Shown here: piece by piece, positions 50,521 to 59,328 of the stretch
How the letters are laid out: every line of letters starts with the position of its first letter
Position numbering within the stretch: the first letter of the stretch is position 1
Notes under the pieces: model-generated
The model's database searches: none
The model's input: the letters and a program-made list of their open reading frames with translations, nothing else
Told to the model about the DNA's origin: nothing
Assembly: GCF_030815415.1 (NCBI RefSeq)
Contig: NZ_JAUSWW010000001.1
Coordinates: forward strand, 8,866,001-8,930,000
Reading direction: 5' to 3'
Source of the DNA: Streptomyces canus
Lineage (GTDB): Bacteria > Actinomycetota > Actinomycetes > Streptomycetales > Streptomycetaceae
DNA length: 64,000 nucleotides
Made by a program: the position numbers and the translations under genes

Positions 50521-52464
50521 ATGAGGAATCCTGTGAGCATGTCCCGCGATCACGTGCAGTCCGCCGAGCGCTCCGCCGGCAGCGCCGAGGCACCGTTCCT
50601 CGAGCTGCTGGCCAGGGGCGCGTCCGCCGACGCCTACGAGCAGCCGGTGCTGGTCGCCCGCGCCGAGGGCCGGCCGGCCGAGCGGATCGCCGCACTGGAG
50701 CAGGCCAAGCTGGTGGCGCTGCGCGTGCGCTCGGAGCTGGAGGGACGGCGCAGGCGCGAAGCCGAGCTCTCCGCCCTCTTCGAGACCGCGCACGACCTGG
50801 CGGGACTGCGCGACCTGGACGCCGTGCTCCAGGCGATCGTGCAGCGCGCCCGCTCCCTGCTCGGCACGGACGTCGCCTATCTCAGCCTGAACGACCCGGC
50901 CCGCGGCGACACCTACATGCGCGTGACCGAGGGCTCGGTCGCCGCCCGCTTCCAGCAGCTGCGGCTCGGCATGGGCGAGGGGCTCGGCGGCCTCGTCGCC
51001 CAGACGGCCCGGCCCTACGTCACCGACGACTACTTCAAGGACGAGCGCTTCCAGCACACCCGCACCATCGACGGCGGCGTACGGGACGAGGGCCTGGTCG
51101 CCATCCTCGGCGTGCCGCTGATGCTGGGCCACCACGTCATCGGGGTGCTGTTCGCCGCCGACCGGCGCGCCCGGGTCTTCGAGCGGGAGCAGATCGCCCT
51201 GCTCGGCTCCTTCGCCGCCCTGGCTGCCGCCGCCATCGACACCGCGAACCTGCTCACCGAGACCCGCTCGGCCCTCGCCGGCCTGGAGCGGGCCAACGAG
51301 ATCATCCGCGACCGCAGCGGCGTCATCGAGCGCGCCTCCGACGTGCACGACCGGCTCGCCGAACTCGTGCTGCGCGGCGGCGGGGTGCACGACGTGGCGG
51401 CCGCGGTCGCCGAAGTCCTCGACGGCAAGGTCGAGTTCACCGAGGCCGCCGCCACGCCCGCCGAGGCACTGGAGGCCTCCCGGGCCGAAGGACACGCCGT
51501 ACGGCACGGCGACGACTGGATCGCGGCCGTCGCCGCCGGCGGCGAACTGCTCGGCGCCCTCGTGCTGCACGGCCACCCCGGACTCGACCCCGTCGACCAG
51601 CGCACCCTGGAGCGGGCCGCGATGGTCACCTCGCTGCTGCTGCTCGCCAGACGCTCGGCGGCCGAGGCCGAACAGCGAGTCCGTGGCGAACTCCTGGACG
51701 ACCTCCTCGACGCCCGCGACCGCGACCCGCGCCTGCTGCGCGAACGTGCCTCCCGGCTGCACGCCGACCTCGACGCCACCCATGTCGTCCTCGCCGCCCG
51801 GCTCGACGGCACCGCGGCCGACGCCGAGCAGGAGGCGGACGCCCGCCGACGCCTGTGGTCCGCCGCCTCCCACCTCGCGGCGACCCGGCACGGACTGGCC
51901 GCCGCCCGCGACGGCGGCACCGTCCTGCTGCTGCCGCTGAAACCCGGCGACACCGCGACCGCCCTGGCCCGCCGTACCGCAGGCCACCTCGGCACGGCCG
52001 TCCACGAGGCCGTCACCGTCGGAGCGTCGGGCCCGGTCGAGGATCTGGCCACCCGCCCGGACAGCGTGGCGGCCGCCTACGAGGAGGGCCGCCGCTGCCT
52101 CGACGCCCTGCGGCTCCTGGGCCGTTCCGGCGACGGGGCGGCCGCCGAGGACTTCGGGTTCCTCGGTCTGCTCCTGGCCGGCGACCGGGACATCACGGGC
52201 TTCGTCGACCGCACCATCGGCCAGGTCGTCACCTACGACGAACGACGCGGCACCGATCTCCTGCGCACTCTCGACGCGTACTTCGCCTGTGGCATGAGCC
52301 CGGCCCGCACCAAGGACGAGCTGCACGTCCATGTGAACACGGTCGCCCAACGTCTGGAGCGCGTCGGCCGCCTCCTCGGCGACGACTGGCAGAGCCCCGC
52401 ACGCGCCCTGGAGATCCAGCTCGCCCTGCGCCTGCACCGGTTGTCCGCACCGACACAGCACTGA
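50521..52464 (+). CDS. GAF-domain PucR-type transcriptional regulator
   Basis: 647 residues from ATG 50521; GTG 50533 with GAGGA ahead is an alternative. A coiled-coil N-terminal region is followed by a GAF domain (about 90-235: LFETAHDLAGLRDLDAVLQAIVQRARSLLGTDVAYLSL, LGVPLMLGHHVIGVLFAA). Then comes a linker and a C-terminal PucR helix-turn-helix (LLRTLDAYFACGMSPARTKDELHVHVNTVAQRLERVGRLL). Such regulators activate catabolic genes. The divergent or adjacent bdh and MHS genes are the likely targets. Confidence 0.87.
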   Translation: MRNPVSMSRDHVQSAERSAGSAEAPFLELLARGASADAYEQPVLVARAEGRPAERIAALEQAKLVALRVRSELEGRRRREAELSALFETAHDLAGLRDLDAVLQAIVQRARSLLGTDVAYLSLNDPARGDTYMRVTEGSVAARFQQLRLGMGEGLGGLVAQTARPYVTDDYFKDERFQHTRTIDGGVRDEGLVAILGVPLMLGHHVIGVLFAADRRARVFEREQIALLGSFAALAAAAIDTANLLTETRSALAGLERANEIIRDRSGVIERASDVHDRLAELVLRGGGVHDVAAAVAEVLDGKVEFTEAAATPAEALEASRAEGHAVRHGDDWIAAVAAGGELLGALVLHGHPGLDPVDQRTLERAAMVTSLLLLARRSAAEAEQRVRGELLDDLLDARDRDPRLLRERASRLHADLDATHVVLAARLDGTAADAEQEADARRRLWSAASHLAATRHGLAAARDGGTVLLLPLKPGDTATALARRTAGHLGTAVHEAVTVGASGPVEDLATRPDSVAAAYEEGRRCLDALRLLGRSGDGAAAEDFGFLGLLLAGDRDITGFVDRTIGQVVTYDERRGTDLLRTLDAYFACGMSPARTKDELHVHVNTVAQRLERVGRLLGDDWQSPARALEIQLALRLHRLSAPTQH

Positions 52465-52481
52465 GTGCGCACCGGCACAGC

Positions 52482-52517
52482 ACCGGCCCCCGCACGCGCG
52501 AGCGCACGGGGGCCGGT
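52482..52517. terminator. Bidirectional hairpin terminator
   Basis: ACCGGCCCCCG (52482-52492) pairs perfectly with CGGGGGCCGGT (52507-52517), 11 bp around a 14-nt loop. It lies between the convergent PucR and MHS transporter genes. Confidence 0.75.
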
Positions 52518-52526
52518 CGGGGGAGA

Positions 52527-53912
52527 TCAGACGGTGTGGGCGTCCGCGGTCGCGGCCTTCACCGGCTCCGTGTCCGCGGGGGCGTCGACGTCGGCGAGGT
52601 CCCGGTTGCGGGTCTCCTTGGCCACCCCCACCGCGATGAGGGTCAGGACGGCCGCGGCGATGACGTACAGGGCGATCGGGGTGGAGCTGCCGTAGTCGTC
52701 CAGGAGCGCGGTGGCGATCAGCGGCGCGGGCGCTCCGGCGGCGACCGAGGCGAACTGGGCACCGATGGAGGCGCCGGAGTAGCGCATCCGGGTCGCGAAC
52801 ATCTCGGAGAAGAAGGCGGCCTGGGGCGCGTACATCGCCCCGTGCAGCACCAGACCCACGGTGATGGCGAGGATCAGGTTGCCGAAGCTGCCGGTGTCGA
52901 TGAGGGAGAAGAACGGGAACATCCACAGCCCGATCCCGGCCGCGCCCAGCAGGTACACCGGCCGTCGGCCGATGCGGTCCGACAGGGCGCCCCACATCGG
53001 GATCACCGCGAAGTGCACGGCGGAGGCGATCAGTACGGCGTTCAGCGCGGTCTGCTTGGAGACGTCGGCCGCGGTGGTGGCGTAGACGAGGATGAACGCG
53101 GTGATCACGTAGTAGCTGATGTTCTCGGCCATGCGCGCGCCCATCGCGATGAGCACATCGCGCCAGTGATGGCGCAGTACGGAGACGATCGGGAGCTTCT
53201 CCGCGGCGGTCCCCTGCTCTGCCTTGCGGGCCTCGGCGTGGGCCAGGGCCTGCTTGAAGACCGGCGATTCATCGACAGACAGACGAATCCACAAACCGAC
53301 CATCACGAGGACGCCGGAGAGCAGGAACGGGATCCGCCAGCCCCAGCTGGTGAAGGCGCTGTCCGAGAGGACGGCGGTGAGCAGGGACAGCACACCGGTG
53401 GCCAGCAACTGCCCCGCGGGGGCGCCGGTCTGCGGCCAGGAGGCCCAGAACCCGCGCCGCCGGGCGTCCCCGTGCTCGGACACCAGCAGCACGGCCCCGC
53501 CCCACTCGCCGCCGAGCGCGAAGCCCTGGACCAGGCGCAGCACGGTCAGCAGCACGGGTGCCGCCGAGCCGATCGTCGCGTGCGTGGGCAGCAGCCCGAT
53601 CGCGAAGGTCGCCCCGCCCATCAGCAGCAGGCTCAGCACCAGCAGCTTCTTGCGTCCCAGCCGGTCGCCGTAGTGCCCGAAGACGAGGGCACCGATCGGA
53701 CGGGCGGCGAATCCGACGGCGTACGTCAGGAACGACAGCAGGGTGCCGACGAGCGGGTCGGAGCCCGGGAAGAACAGCTTGTTGAAGACGAGGGCCGCGG
53801 CGGATCCGTAGAGAAAGAAGTCGTACCACTCGATGGTCGTGCCGATGAGGCTGGCGGCGACTATGCGCTTCAGGTTGTTCGGCGACGGTGGAGCGGGTGC
53901 TGCGGAGGCCAT
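52527..53912 (-). CDS. MHS-family (metabolite:H+ symporter) MFS transporter
   Basis: 461 residues from ATG 53912 with GAGGAAG 8 nt upstream. About twelve transmembrane helices. N-terminal segment IVAASLIGTTIEWYDFFLYGSAAALVF is the hallmark of the MHS subfamily. The loop motifs FGHYGDRLGRKK and SDRIGRRPVY and the RxxQG-like LRLVQGFALGGEWGGA are present. The family takes up organic acids, betaine or osmolytes by proton symport. The neighbouring bdh/PucR genes suggest a hydroxy or keto acid. Confidence 0.9.
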   Translation of the reverse strand: MASAAPAPPSPNNLKRIVAASLIGTTIEWYDFFLYGSAAALVFNKLFFPGSDPLVGTLLSFLTYAVGFAARPIGALVFGHYGDRLGRKKLLVLSLLLMGGATFAIGLLPTHATIGSAAPVLLTVLRLVQGFALGGEWGGAVLLVSEHGDARRRGFWASWPQTGAPAGQLLATGVLSLLTAVLSDSAFTSWGWRIPFLLSGVLVMVGLWIRLSVDESPVFKQALAHAEARKAEQGTAAEKLPIVSVLRHHWRDVLIAMGARMAENISYYVITAFILVYATTAADVSKQTALNAVLIASAVHFAVIPMWGALSDRIGRRPVYLLGAAGIGLWMFPFFSLIDTGSFGNLILAITVGLVLHGAMYAPQAAFFSEMFATRMRYSGASIGAQFASVAAGAPAPLIATALLDDYGSSTPIALYVIAAAVLTLIAVGVAKETRNRDLADVDAPADTEPVKAATADAHTV

Positions 53913-54137
53913 GTGCGCCACTTCCTCGTGTGCGGTGGGGACGGGTACGTGTCGGAACACCGTAGGAATCCGCACGTCAGGCGCACATGTGGCGGGACAA
54001 CATACTTCGGGGCCGGAGTGTAAGCGTGACCTCCACGTCCGCCTCGTGGAGTTGGAGACGGTCGGCGACGGCGGCCGCCTCCTGCCGATCGCGCTCCTGT
54101 CTGCCCATTGCGGAATGAGGAACGAGGCTCCATCATC

Positions 54138-54157
54138 AGGAATCCTGTTAATTTAAC
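54138..54157. promoter_or_regulatory. Stacked palindromes upstream of esterase gene
   Basis: AGGAATCCT (54138-54146) and GTTAATTTAAC (54147-54157) are two adjoining palindromes with single central bases. The AT-rich second one lies 14-45 bp ahead of the start region of the esterase gene, a typical operator/promoter position. The regulator is unknown. Confidence 0.4.
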
Positions 54158-54182
54158 TTTGTAGCGATGGGTGGATCAGGTC

Positions 54183-55076
54183 ATGCCGATCAGCGCCAGA
54201 CTCCAGGCCAGAGGGATCCAACTGCTCATGGGCCGCGTGATGGCCCGTGTGCACAAGGACCTGCGCTTCACCGACATCCCGAAGCGCGCCGAGGCCCTCC
54301 GGGTGGAGACCGGAGCCGGACCGGTGTCCTGCACCGTCTACCGCCCGCCCGTGGCCACCGAGGCCCCCGCTCCCGTGTACATCAACTTCCACGGCGGCGG
54401 ATTCGTGGTCGGCCGCCCCGAGCAGGACGACCACATCTGCCGCTACATAGCCGCCAAGGCCGGCTGCGTCGTCATCAATGTCGATTACGCCGTGGCCCCG
54501 CAACGGCCGTTCCCTGTGCCCGTCCATCAGGCGTACGACGTCGCCGCCTGGGTCGCCGCGAACGGCGCCGCGGGCGGCTGGGACGGTTCCCGCCTCGCCG
54601 TGGGCGGACACAGTGCCGGCGCCAATCTGACCGCCGCGGTCTGCCGCCTGGCCCGGGAGCGCGGGACATTTTCCCCCCGGCTGCAGATCATCGACTCGGC
54701 ACCACTGGACCAGGTCGCCGACCCGGCCACCAAGCAGTCCCTCATCGCCAAGCCGCTGCTCAGCCCGCAGCTCATGCGCACCTTCACCGCCGCCTATGTC
54801 CCGGACGCCGCCGACCGCGCCGATCCGCTCGTCTCGCCCGCACTGGCCGACGACCTCGCCGGGCTCCCTGCCGCGCTGGTCATCACCGCGGAGAACGACC
54901 GCCTGCGCGACGAGGGCGACGCCTACGCCAAGGCGCTGGAGGCCGCGGGCGTCGCGGTCACCCACCGGGTCTTCGAGGGCGTCGACCACTACTTCACCCA
55001 CACCGGCCCGGTCGAGGCGGGAAGGGAAGCCATCGATCTGATGGCCACCGCTCTGCGCACGGCACTCAGCGCCTGA
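54183..55076 (+). CDS. Alpha/beta hydrolase, hormone-sensitive lipase family
   Basis: 297 residues from ATG 54183 (GGGTGG about 9 nt ahead); GTG 54171 is an alternative. HSL family motifs: NFHGGGFV oxyanion motif, VDYAVAPQRPFPV, GGHSAGANL with the nucleophile Ser, and the acid region ITAENDRLRDEG plus the final FEGVDHYFTH His. This is a cytoplasmic carboxylesterase. The stacked palindromes upstream suggest a regulator outside the gene. Confidence 0.88.
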   Translation: MPISARLQARGIQLLMGRVMARVHKDLRFTDIPKRAEALRVETGAGPVSCTVYRPPVATEAPAPVYINFHGGGFVVGRPEQDDHICRYIAAKAGCVVINVDYAVAPQRPFPVPVHQAYDVAAWVAANGAAGGWDGSRLAVGGHSAGANLTAAVCRLARERGTFSPRLQIIDSAPLDQVADPATKQSLIAKPLLSPQLMRTFTAAYVPDAADRADPLVSPALADDLAGLPAALVITAENDRLRDEGDAYAKALEAAGVAVTHRVFEGVDHYFTHTGPVEAGREAIDLMATALRTALSA

Positions 55077-55103
55077 CGAAGCCGACCCCTGCGGTGTGTG
55101 GGG

Positions 55104-55931
55104 TCAGCTGATGCAGACCAGCCCGAGCAGGCAGAGCCCCGAGGGCGAGGACGGCGACGAGGAGTCGGAGGCTGGGGGAGTCGCCGACGTGTCCGTGCCC
55201 GACGTGCCCGTGGTGTCGGTGTTGTCGGTGGGAGTGGGCGAGGCCGACGTCTGGGGGACCGAGTCCGTGGTGTCGGACACCGTGGAGGCTGCCTGTGACC
55301 CGGCGGAGGACACCGCTGTGGTCAGCGAATCCGTGACGCTGTCCTGCTGGACCGCCTCGGTCGTGGGTGTGGCCCGGGGTGTGGTGGCCGTCTGCTCGTG
55401 GGGCGCGTTCGCGGTGGACGAACGCTTCGTGGACGAGCTGCCCTTGGACCGGTTCGTATCGGCCGGTGTCGCCGAGGCCGGAACCGGTGCCGTGGCCTGC
55501 TCCTCCGCGATGCCCATGGCCTGCCTGTCCGGTGCGGAGGCCGCCTGCGTGCGGTCCGTGGACTGCCGGTTCATAGAGGTGACGGTCAGACCGCCGCCGA
55601 CCAGGGCGACCGCCGTGGCCACCAGGGCCCTGCGCTGGGTCTTCTTCCAGCGTTCCCGCTGGCGCCGCCGTGCCGCCCGGCCCGTCGGCGCGAGGGGCGG
55701 AGCGTCCGGGCTGTCGTACGGGTGCTCCTGCGGTGCCTCGCCGCTCTCCTCGGCACCGGAACCCTGGTCGTGCCACAGGTGGCCCGGGGATTGCCACGGT
55801 GCCGCGACCGGGTCGGGGGCCGGTGCGGTCGTTCCGACGGCGAGGGGCGCGATGTCCGGGGCGTAGGCGCCGCACCCGGGGCACACCAGGGCGCCGTTGA
55901 GATGCCGACGGCATGTGGAGCAGTAGTCCAT
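55104..55931 (-). CDS. SCO2400-like zinc-ribbon membrane protein
   Basis: 275 residues from ATG 55931. The N-terminus MDYCSTCRRHLNGALVCPGCGAYAPDIAP is a zinc ribbon with two CxxC pairs. A basic stretch (RAARRRQRERWKKTQRRALV) is followed by one transmembrane helix (about residues 103-122). The rest is an extracytoplasmic, Ser/Thr/Ala-rich, probably disordered or glycosylated tail ending in SGLCLLGLVCIS. It resembles the SCO2400 family of Streptomyces. Function unknown. Confidence 0.8.
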   Translation of the reverse strand: MDYCSTCRRHLNGALVCPGCGAYAPDIAPLAVGTTAPAPDPVAAPWQSPGHLWHDQGSGAEESGEAPQEHPYDSPDAPPLAPTGRAARRRQRERWKKTQRRALVATAVALVGGGLTVTSMNRQSTDRTQAASAPDRQAMGIAEEQATAPVPASATPADTNRSKGSSSTKRSSTANAPHEQTATTPRATPTTEAVQQDSVTDSLTTAVSSAGSQAASTVSDTTDSVPQTSASPTPTDNTDTTGTSGTDTSATPPASDSSSPSSPSGLCLLGLVCIS

Positions 55932-56128
55932 CTGCGGTCTTCCTGTGTTCACTTTTTCGCACGGGGGAGCGATTCGCGAGCAAAGGTAGCGACGCTTTCG
56001 AAGGGGGTGTGTGCAGCCTGTGTGACATCCCTGCGCAGATGTGCCCGGGGTGTGACCGCATAACGACACATCCGGGTGTCGTTTCCCTTGATTGCGGGGC
56101 GTTTGACCTGTTTTCCGAATGAGCCGCT

Positions 56129-56809
56129 TCAGGCACCCGGCTCGGCGTGCTGTCGGCGCACCATCTCGGAGATCCAGACGGGGGCGAACGGGGAGGTGCA
56201 GCCGGGGGAGGTCGGGTAGTCCTTGAGGACCTGTAGGCGCTCGCCGATGGCGATGGCGCGGGTGCGGTGCTCGGGGTGGTCGATGCCGATCTGGGCGAGG
56301 CAGTGGTTCATCGCCCATTGCAGGCGGTCCGGGGCGTCCTTCATCTCGGCCTCGATGACGTCGAGCAGGCCCGCGAGATCGAGGCCCTCGGGCTTCTTCG
56401 CGACGCGTTCGGTGGTCAGTGCCCAGCCGGCGCTCGCGACAGCGGAGTCCGGATCGGCGAACCAGGCCTGACGCAGCTCTTCGCAGTGCGGGCTCTTCTT
56501 CACCACGTAGTTCACGAGCCAGTCGTGCACCTTGGGTGTGCGTGCCGTGCGCAGCATGGTGTCCAGCTCGTCACGCTCGAACGCCTTCGGGCGGCAGATC
56601 AGGGTCGCCAGCAGCTTTGCCGCGGTGTCGTCGGTCTCCCAGAGCCGGTGCGCGAGTTCCTGCTGTGTCTTGAGCCGCTTCGCGAGCGCGCGCAGCTTGC
56701 CGAGGTTCACCCCGTGATCGTCACCGTGTCTCTCGTTGACCTCGCGTGCCTTCGGGTCCTCGAGCCCGGCCAGCTCGGCCATCACCTCGGCCGCCGTCGT
56801 CCCGGTCAC
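56129..56809 (-). CDS. AlkD-like DNA alkylation repair protein
   Basis: 226 residues. Alpha-helical repeat pattern: KAREVNERHGDDHGVNLGKLRALAKRLKTQQELAHRLWETDDTAAKLLATLI, typical of the HEAT-like AlkD family. This subgroup differs from AlkD in its active-site loops and many are annotated simply as DNA alkylation repair proteins. Base excision of alkylated purines is inferred from family only. The 197-bp stretch between it and the SCO2400 gene shows no gene. Confidence 0.8.
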   Translation of the reverse strand: MTGTTAAEVMAELAGLEDPKAREVNERHGDDHGVNLGKLRALAKRLKTQQELAHRLWETDDTAAKLLATLICRPKAFERDELDTMLRTARTPKVHDWLVNYVVKKSPHCEELRQAWFADPDSAVASAGWALTTERVAKKPEGLDLAGLLDVIEAEMKDAPDRLQWAMNHCLAQIGIDHPEHRTRAIAIGERLQVLKDYPTSPGCTSPFAPVWISEMVRRQHAEPGA

Positions 56810-56907
56810 CTCGGCCTCCTGTTCCTGGCCGCGTGGGCCTCCCGTCCGTCACGAGCGGGATTCAGCCTACGAGGGAAGCCATCGGTCGGGCGGCGGCGAG
56901 ATTTCTG

Positions 56908-57759
56908 TCAGCGGGGAGGCATGCCGCGTACGACGTCGGCGACGCTCGTGGCGGGACGTCCGGTAAGACGGGGAACGGCATCGCTGACGCGGTCGAGCTG
57001 ACCCGCCGCGATGGCCGTGTACGTGGACACCCAGGCGTCGAGCTCCCACTGCGGGGCACCGTAGGAGGCCCGGGAGGCGTACGCCTCCTCGATCGTCTCG
57101 GGGTGGTAGGTGACCCTGCGGCCCTGAACCTCGGACAGCACGGCCGCGGCCTCGGCCAGTGACAGGGACTCCGGTCCGGTCAGGTCGTAGACCGCACCGG
57201 TGTGCTCGTCCGGCCGGTTCAGGATCGCGGTGGCCGCGTCGGCGATGTCGTCCTGGGAGACGAACGCGGCCCGCCCGTGCCCGGCCGGGCCGCGGATGAC
57301 ACCGTCCGCACCGGCCAGGTCGGGCACGAAGTCGGCGTAGATGTTGTCGCGCAGGAACGTGTACGCCAGCCCGGTGGCGCGGATGTGCTCCTCGGTGTGG
57401 AAGTGGTCGCGGGCGAGGGTGAACATGGCGTCGGGTGCCGCGCCGAAGAAGGAGATGTACACCAGGTGCCGTACGCCGGCCTCGACGGCGGCGTCCACGA
57501 AGGTCCGGTGCTGGGCGAGCCGGTCGGCGCTCTCGGAGGCGGACACCATGAGCACCGTCTCCGCGCCGGCCAGACCGCGTACGACGGCCTCGTGGTCGTC
57601 GTAGCTCGCGCGGACGGGTGTCGCCCCGGGGAGCCGCGGCGCCCGCTCGGGGCTGCGCACCAGCAGCCGCTGCGGGACGTCCCGCTCGGCCAGGCGGCGG
57701 GCAATGCGCCCGCCGAGGCGTCCCGTGGCCCCGGTGACGACCAGTGTCGGCTCGGGCAT
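56908..57759 (-). CDS. NmrA-like NAD(P)-binding oxidoreductase
   Basis: 283 residues from ATG 57759. Rossmann motif VVTGATGRLGGRIARRL at the N-terminus, RLLVRSPERAPRL for the nucleotide, and VYISFFGAAPDA, FLRDNIYADFVPDLA and VSQDDIADAATAIL. This is the atypical SDR family of NmrA/QOR2-type proteins. Function is probably NADPH-dependent reduction or redox sensing. The direction and flanking genes give no pathway. Confidence 0.87.
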   Translation of the reverse strand: MPEPTLVVTGATGRLGGRIARRLAERDVPQRLLVRSPERAPRLPGATPVRASYDDHEAVVRGLAGAETVLMVSASESADRLAQHRTFVDAAVEAGVRHLVYISFFGAAPDAMFTLARDHFHTEEHIRATGLAYTFLRDNIYADFVPDLAGADGVIRGPAGHGRAAFVSQDDIADAATAILNRPDEHTGAVYDLTGPESLSLAEAAAVLSEVQGRRVTYHPETIEEAYASRASYGAPQWELDAWVSTYTAIAAGQLDRVSDAVPRLTGRPATSVADVVRGMPPR

Positions 57760-57834
57760 GGTCCAGATCACTTCCTTACACGGTCGGTGCGGCCGGCGGA
57801 CCCGCTCCGGTACCGGAGCGGGTCCGCCGACAAC

Positions 57835-59328
57835 CTACTCCCCGGACGGTGCGGTCAACGGCACGCCCAACGCCACCGGGGTGCCGAAATTCGGAGTGCC
57901 GTCCGCGTTCCAGGTGAACTTCTGCGCCCGGGTGGTCCGGTTCATGTCGCAGCCGCCGCTCGTGGAGTTGTTGGCGTGGTACACGATCCAGTCCTCGGTG
58001 CCGTCGGGTGACTTGAAGAAGCCGTTGTGACCGGGGCCGTACACGCCGTTGGCGTTGGACCGCTGGAAGACCGGGTCGGGGGACTTGGTCCAGGAGGCGG
58101 AGTTCAGCGGGTCACCGCCGTTGTAGGTGAGCATGCCCAGCTTGTAGTCGGGTGTGGAGCAGTGACTGGCGGAGTAGACGATGAACGTCTTCCCGTTCCG
58201 CTGGAGGACCTCCGCGCCCTCGTTGACGGCGCCGCCCACCGTCTCCCAGCTGTAGGTCGGGGTGGACAGGATTCTGCGGGTGCCGCTCGCGGTCCACGGG
58301 TTCGACAGCGGCCGGATGAACATCGGCTGCGAGCCGTTGTAGAAGGTGCCCAGCAGATAGAGCTGTCCGTTGAGTTGAAGGATTCCGGGGTCCAGCTCCC
58401 AGGTGTTGTCCTGGGTCGGGTCGAGCAGGTCGGCCTTGAAGCTGTACGGCCCCATCGGGTCGAGGCCGGCGCTCTCCAGGACGTGGATGCGCTGGGTGCC
58501 CAGGTCGTACGGCTCGCGTCCGGCCGTGTAGTAGAAGTACCAGCGCTTGCCGCCCGGCCCGTCGAGGAGATGGAACTCCGGCGCCCACATCGTGCCCGCC
58601 CCGTTGGGCCGGGTCAGGTTGAAGATCACCTGGTCGGTGGCGGTGGCGAGACCGGCGAGGGTGGGGGCCTTGCGCATGGTGATCGTCGAGTTCCAGGTGG
58701 TCGTGGCGAGGTAGTAGTACCCGTCGTAGTACGTCAGCCAGGGGTCGGGTCCGTGCTGGGAGAGCGGGTTGGTGAAGGTGCCGGGGGTCGTGCCGCCGCC
58801 GGTGAAGCCGGGCAGCCGCCACACCCTGCCGTTCGCGGTGGAGCACGGCAGCTGCACCAGGTTGGTGTTCGAGGCGGACGATCCGCCGCTCGGGGCGACG
58901 CACTTGCCGGAACCGACGGAGACCAGGTTGAACGTCTTGTCGGTACCGGCGACCGTCACCGGGACGAGCCGCCACTGCTGGTTCGAGCCGCTGTGGCAGG
59001 GCCACTGGATGATCGCCGCGTTGTCCGCCGTGGACGCGCCGTACACGTCGAGGCACTGACCGGACTGGGTGGTGATCGTGTAGGCGTCGGCCGAACCGGA
59101 CACAGGGGTGAGACCGAGGCTCTGGTTCGCGGCCGAGTTGCAGGCGAAGGCGCGCAGTTGAGCCCCGGCAGTCGTCGAACTGCCCGGCAGGTCCAGGCAG
59201 TTGCCGCCGTTCTGGTTCACCGCCGTCGAGGTGAAGGCGACGGCGGCGGAGGCGGGCGGTGCGACGAGGAAGGCGACCGCCATCGTGAGCGCGGCGAGGA
59301 GCGCGGACAGACATCGGGAACGGGTCAC
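57835..59328 (-). CDS. Secreted ricin-lectin/GH43 arabinofuranosidase-like enzyme
   Basis: 497 residues from GTG 59328, which overlaps the stop of the upstream glycosidase gene by 4 bp (GTGA). Sec signal peptide (cleavage near residue 28 after PPASA). RICIN lectin domain about 35-172 with QxW-type repeats (NQSLG, NQQWRL, GRVWRL). GH43 five-blade propeller from about 187: HGPDPW (catalytic base Asp195), WELDPGI and NEGAEVL (catalytic acid region). Members are exo-alpha-L-arabinofuranosidases or xylosidases. It was translationally coupled to the glycosidase now interrupted by the insertion sequence. Confidence 0.88.
   Translation of the reverse strand: MTRSRCLSALLAALTMAVAFLVAPPASAAVAFTSTAVNQNGGNCLDLPGSSTTAGAQLRAFACNSAANQSLGLTPVSGSADAYTITTQSGQCLDVYGASTADNAAIIQWPCHSGSNQQWRLVPVTVAGTDKTFNLVSVGSGKCVAPSGGSSASNTNLVQLPCSTANGRVWRLPGFTGGGTTPGTFTNPLSQHGPDPWLTYYDGYYYLATTTWNSTITMRKAPTLAGLATATDQVIFNLTRPNGAGTMWAPEFHLLDGPGGKRWYFYYTAGREPYDLGTQRIHVLESAGLDPMGPYSFKADLLDPTQDNTWELDPGILQLNGQLYLLGTFYNGSQPMFIRPLSNPWTASGTRRILSTPTYSWETVGGAVNEGAEVLQRNGKTFIVYSASHCSTPDYKLGMLTYNGGDPLNSASWTKSPDPVFQRSNANGVYGPGHNGFFKSPDGTEDWIVYHANNSTSGGCDMNRTTRAQKFTWNADGTPNFGTPVALGVPLTAPSGE

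Noticed and set aside
48940..52995. Minus-strand open frame of more than 1300 codons across lnt, Nudix, SDR and PucR genes
   Set aside because: It lies opposite five genes with exact family motifs and shows no recognisable domain, so it is a GC artefact.
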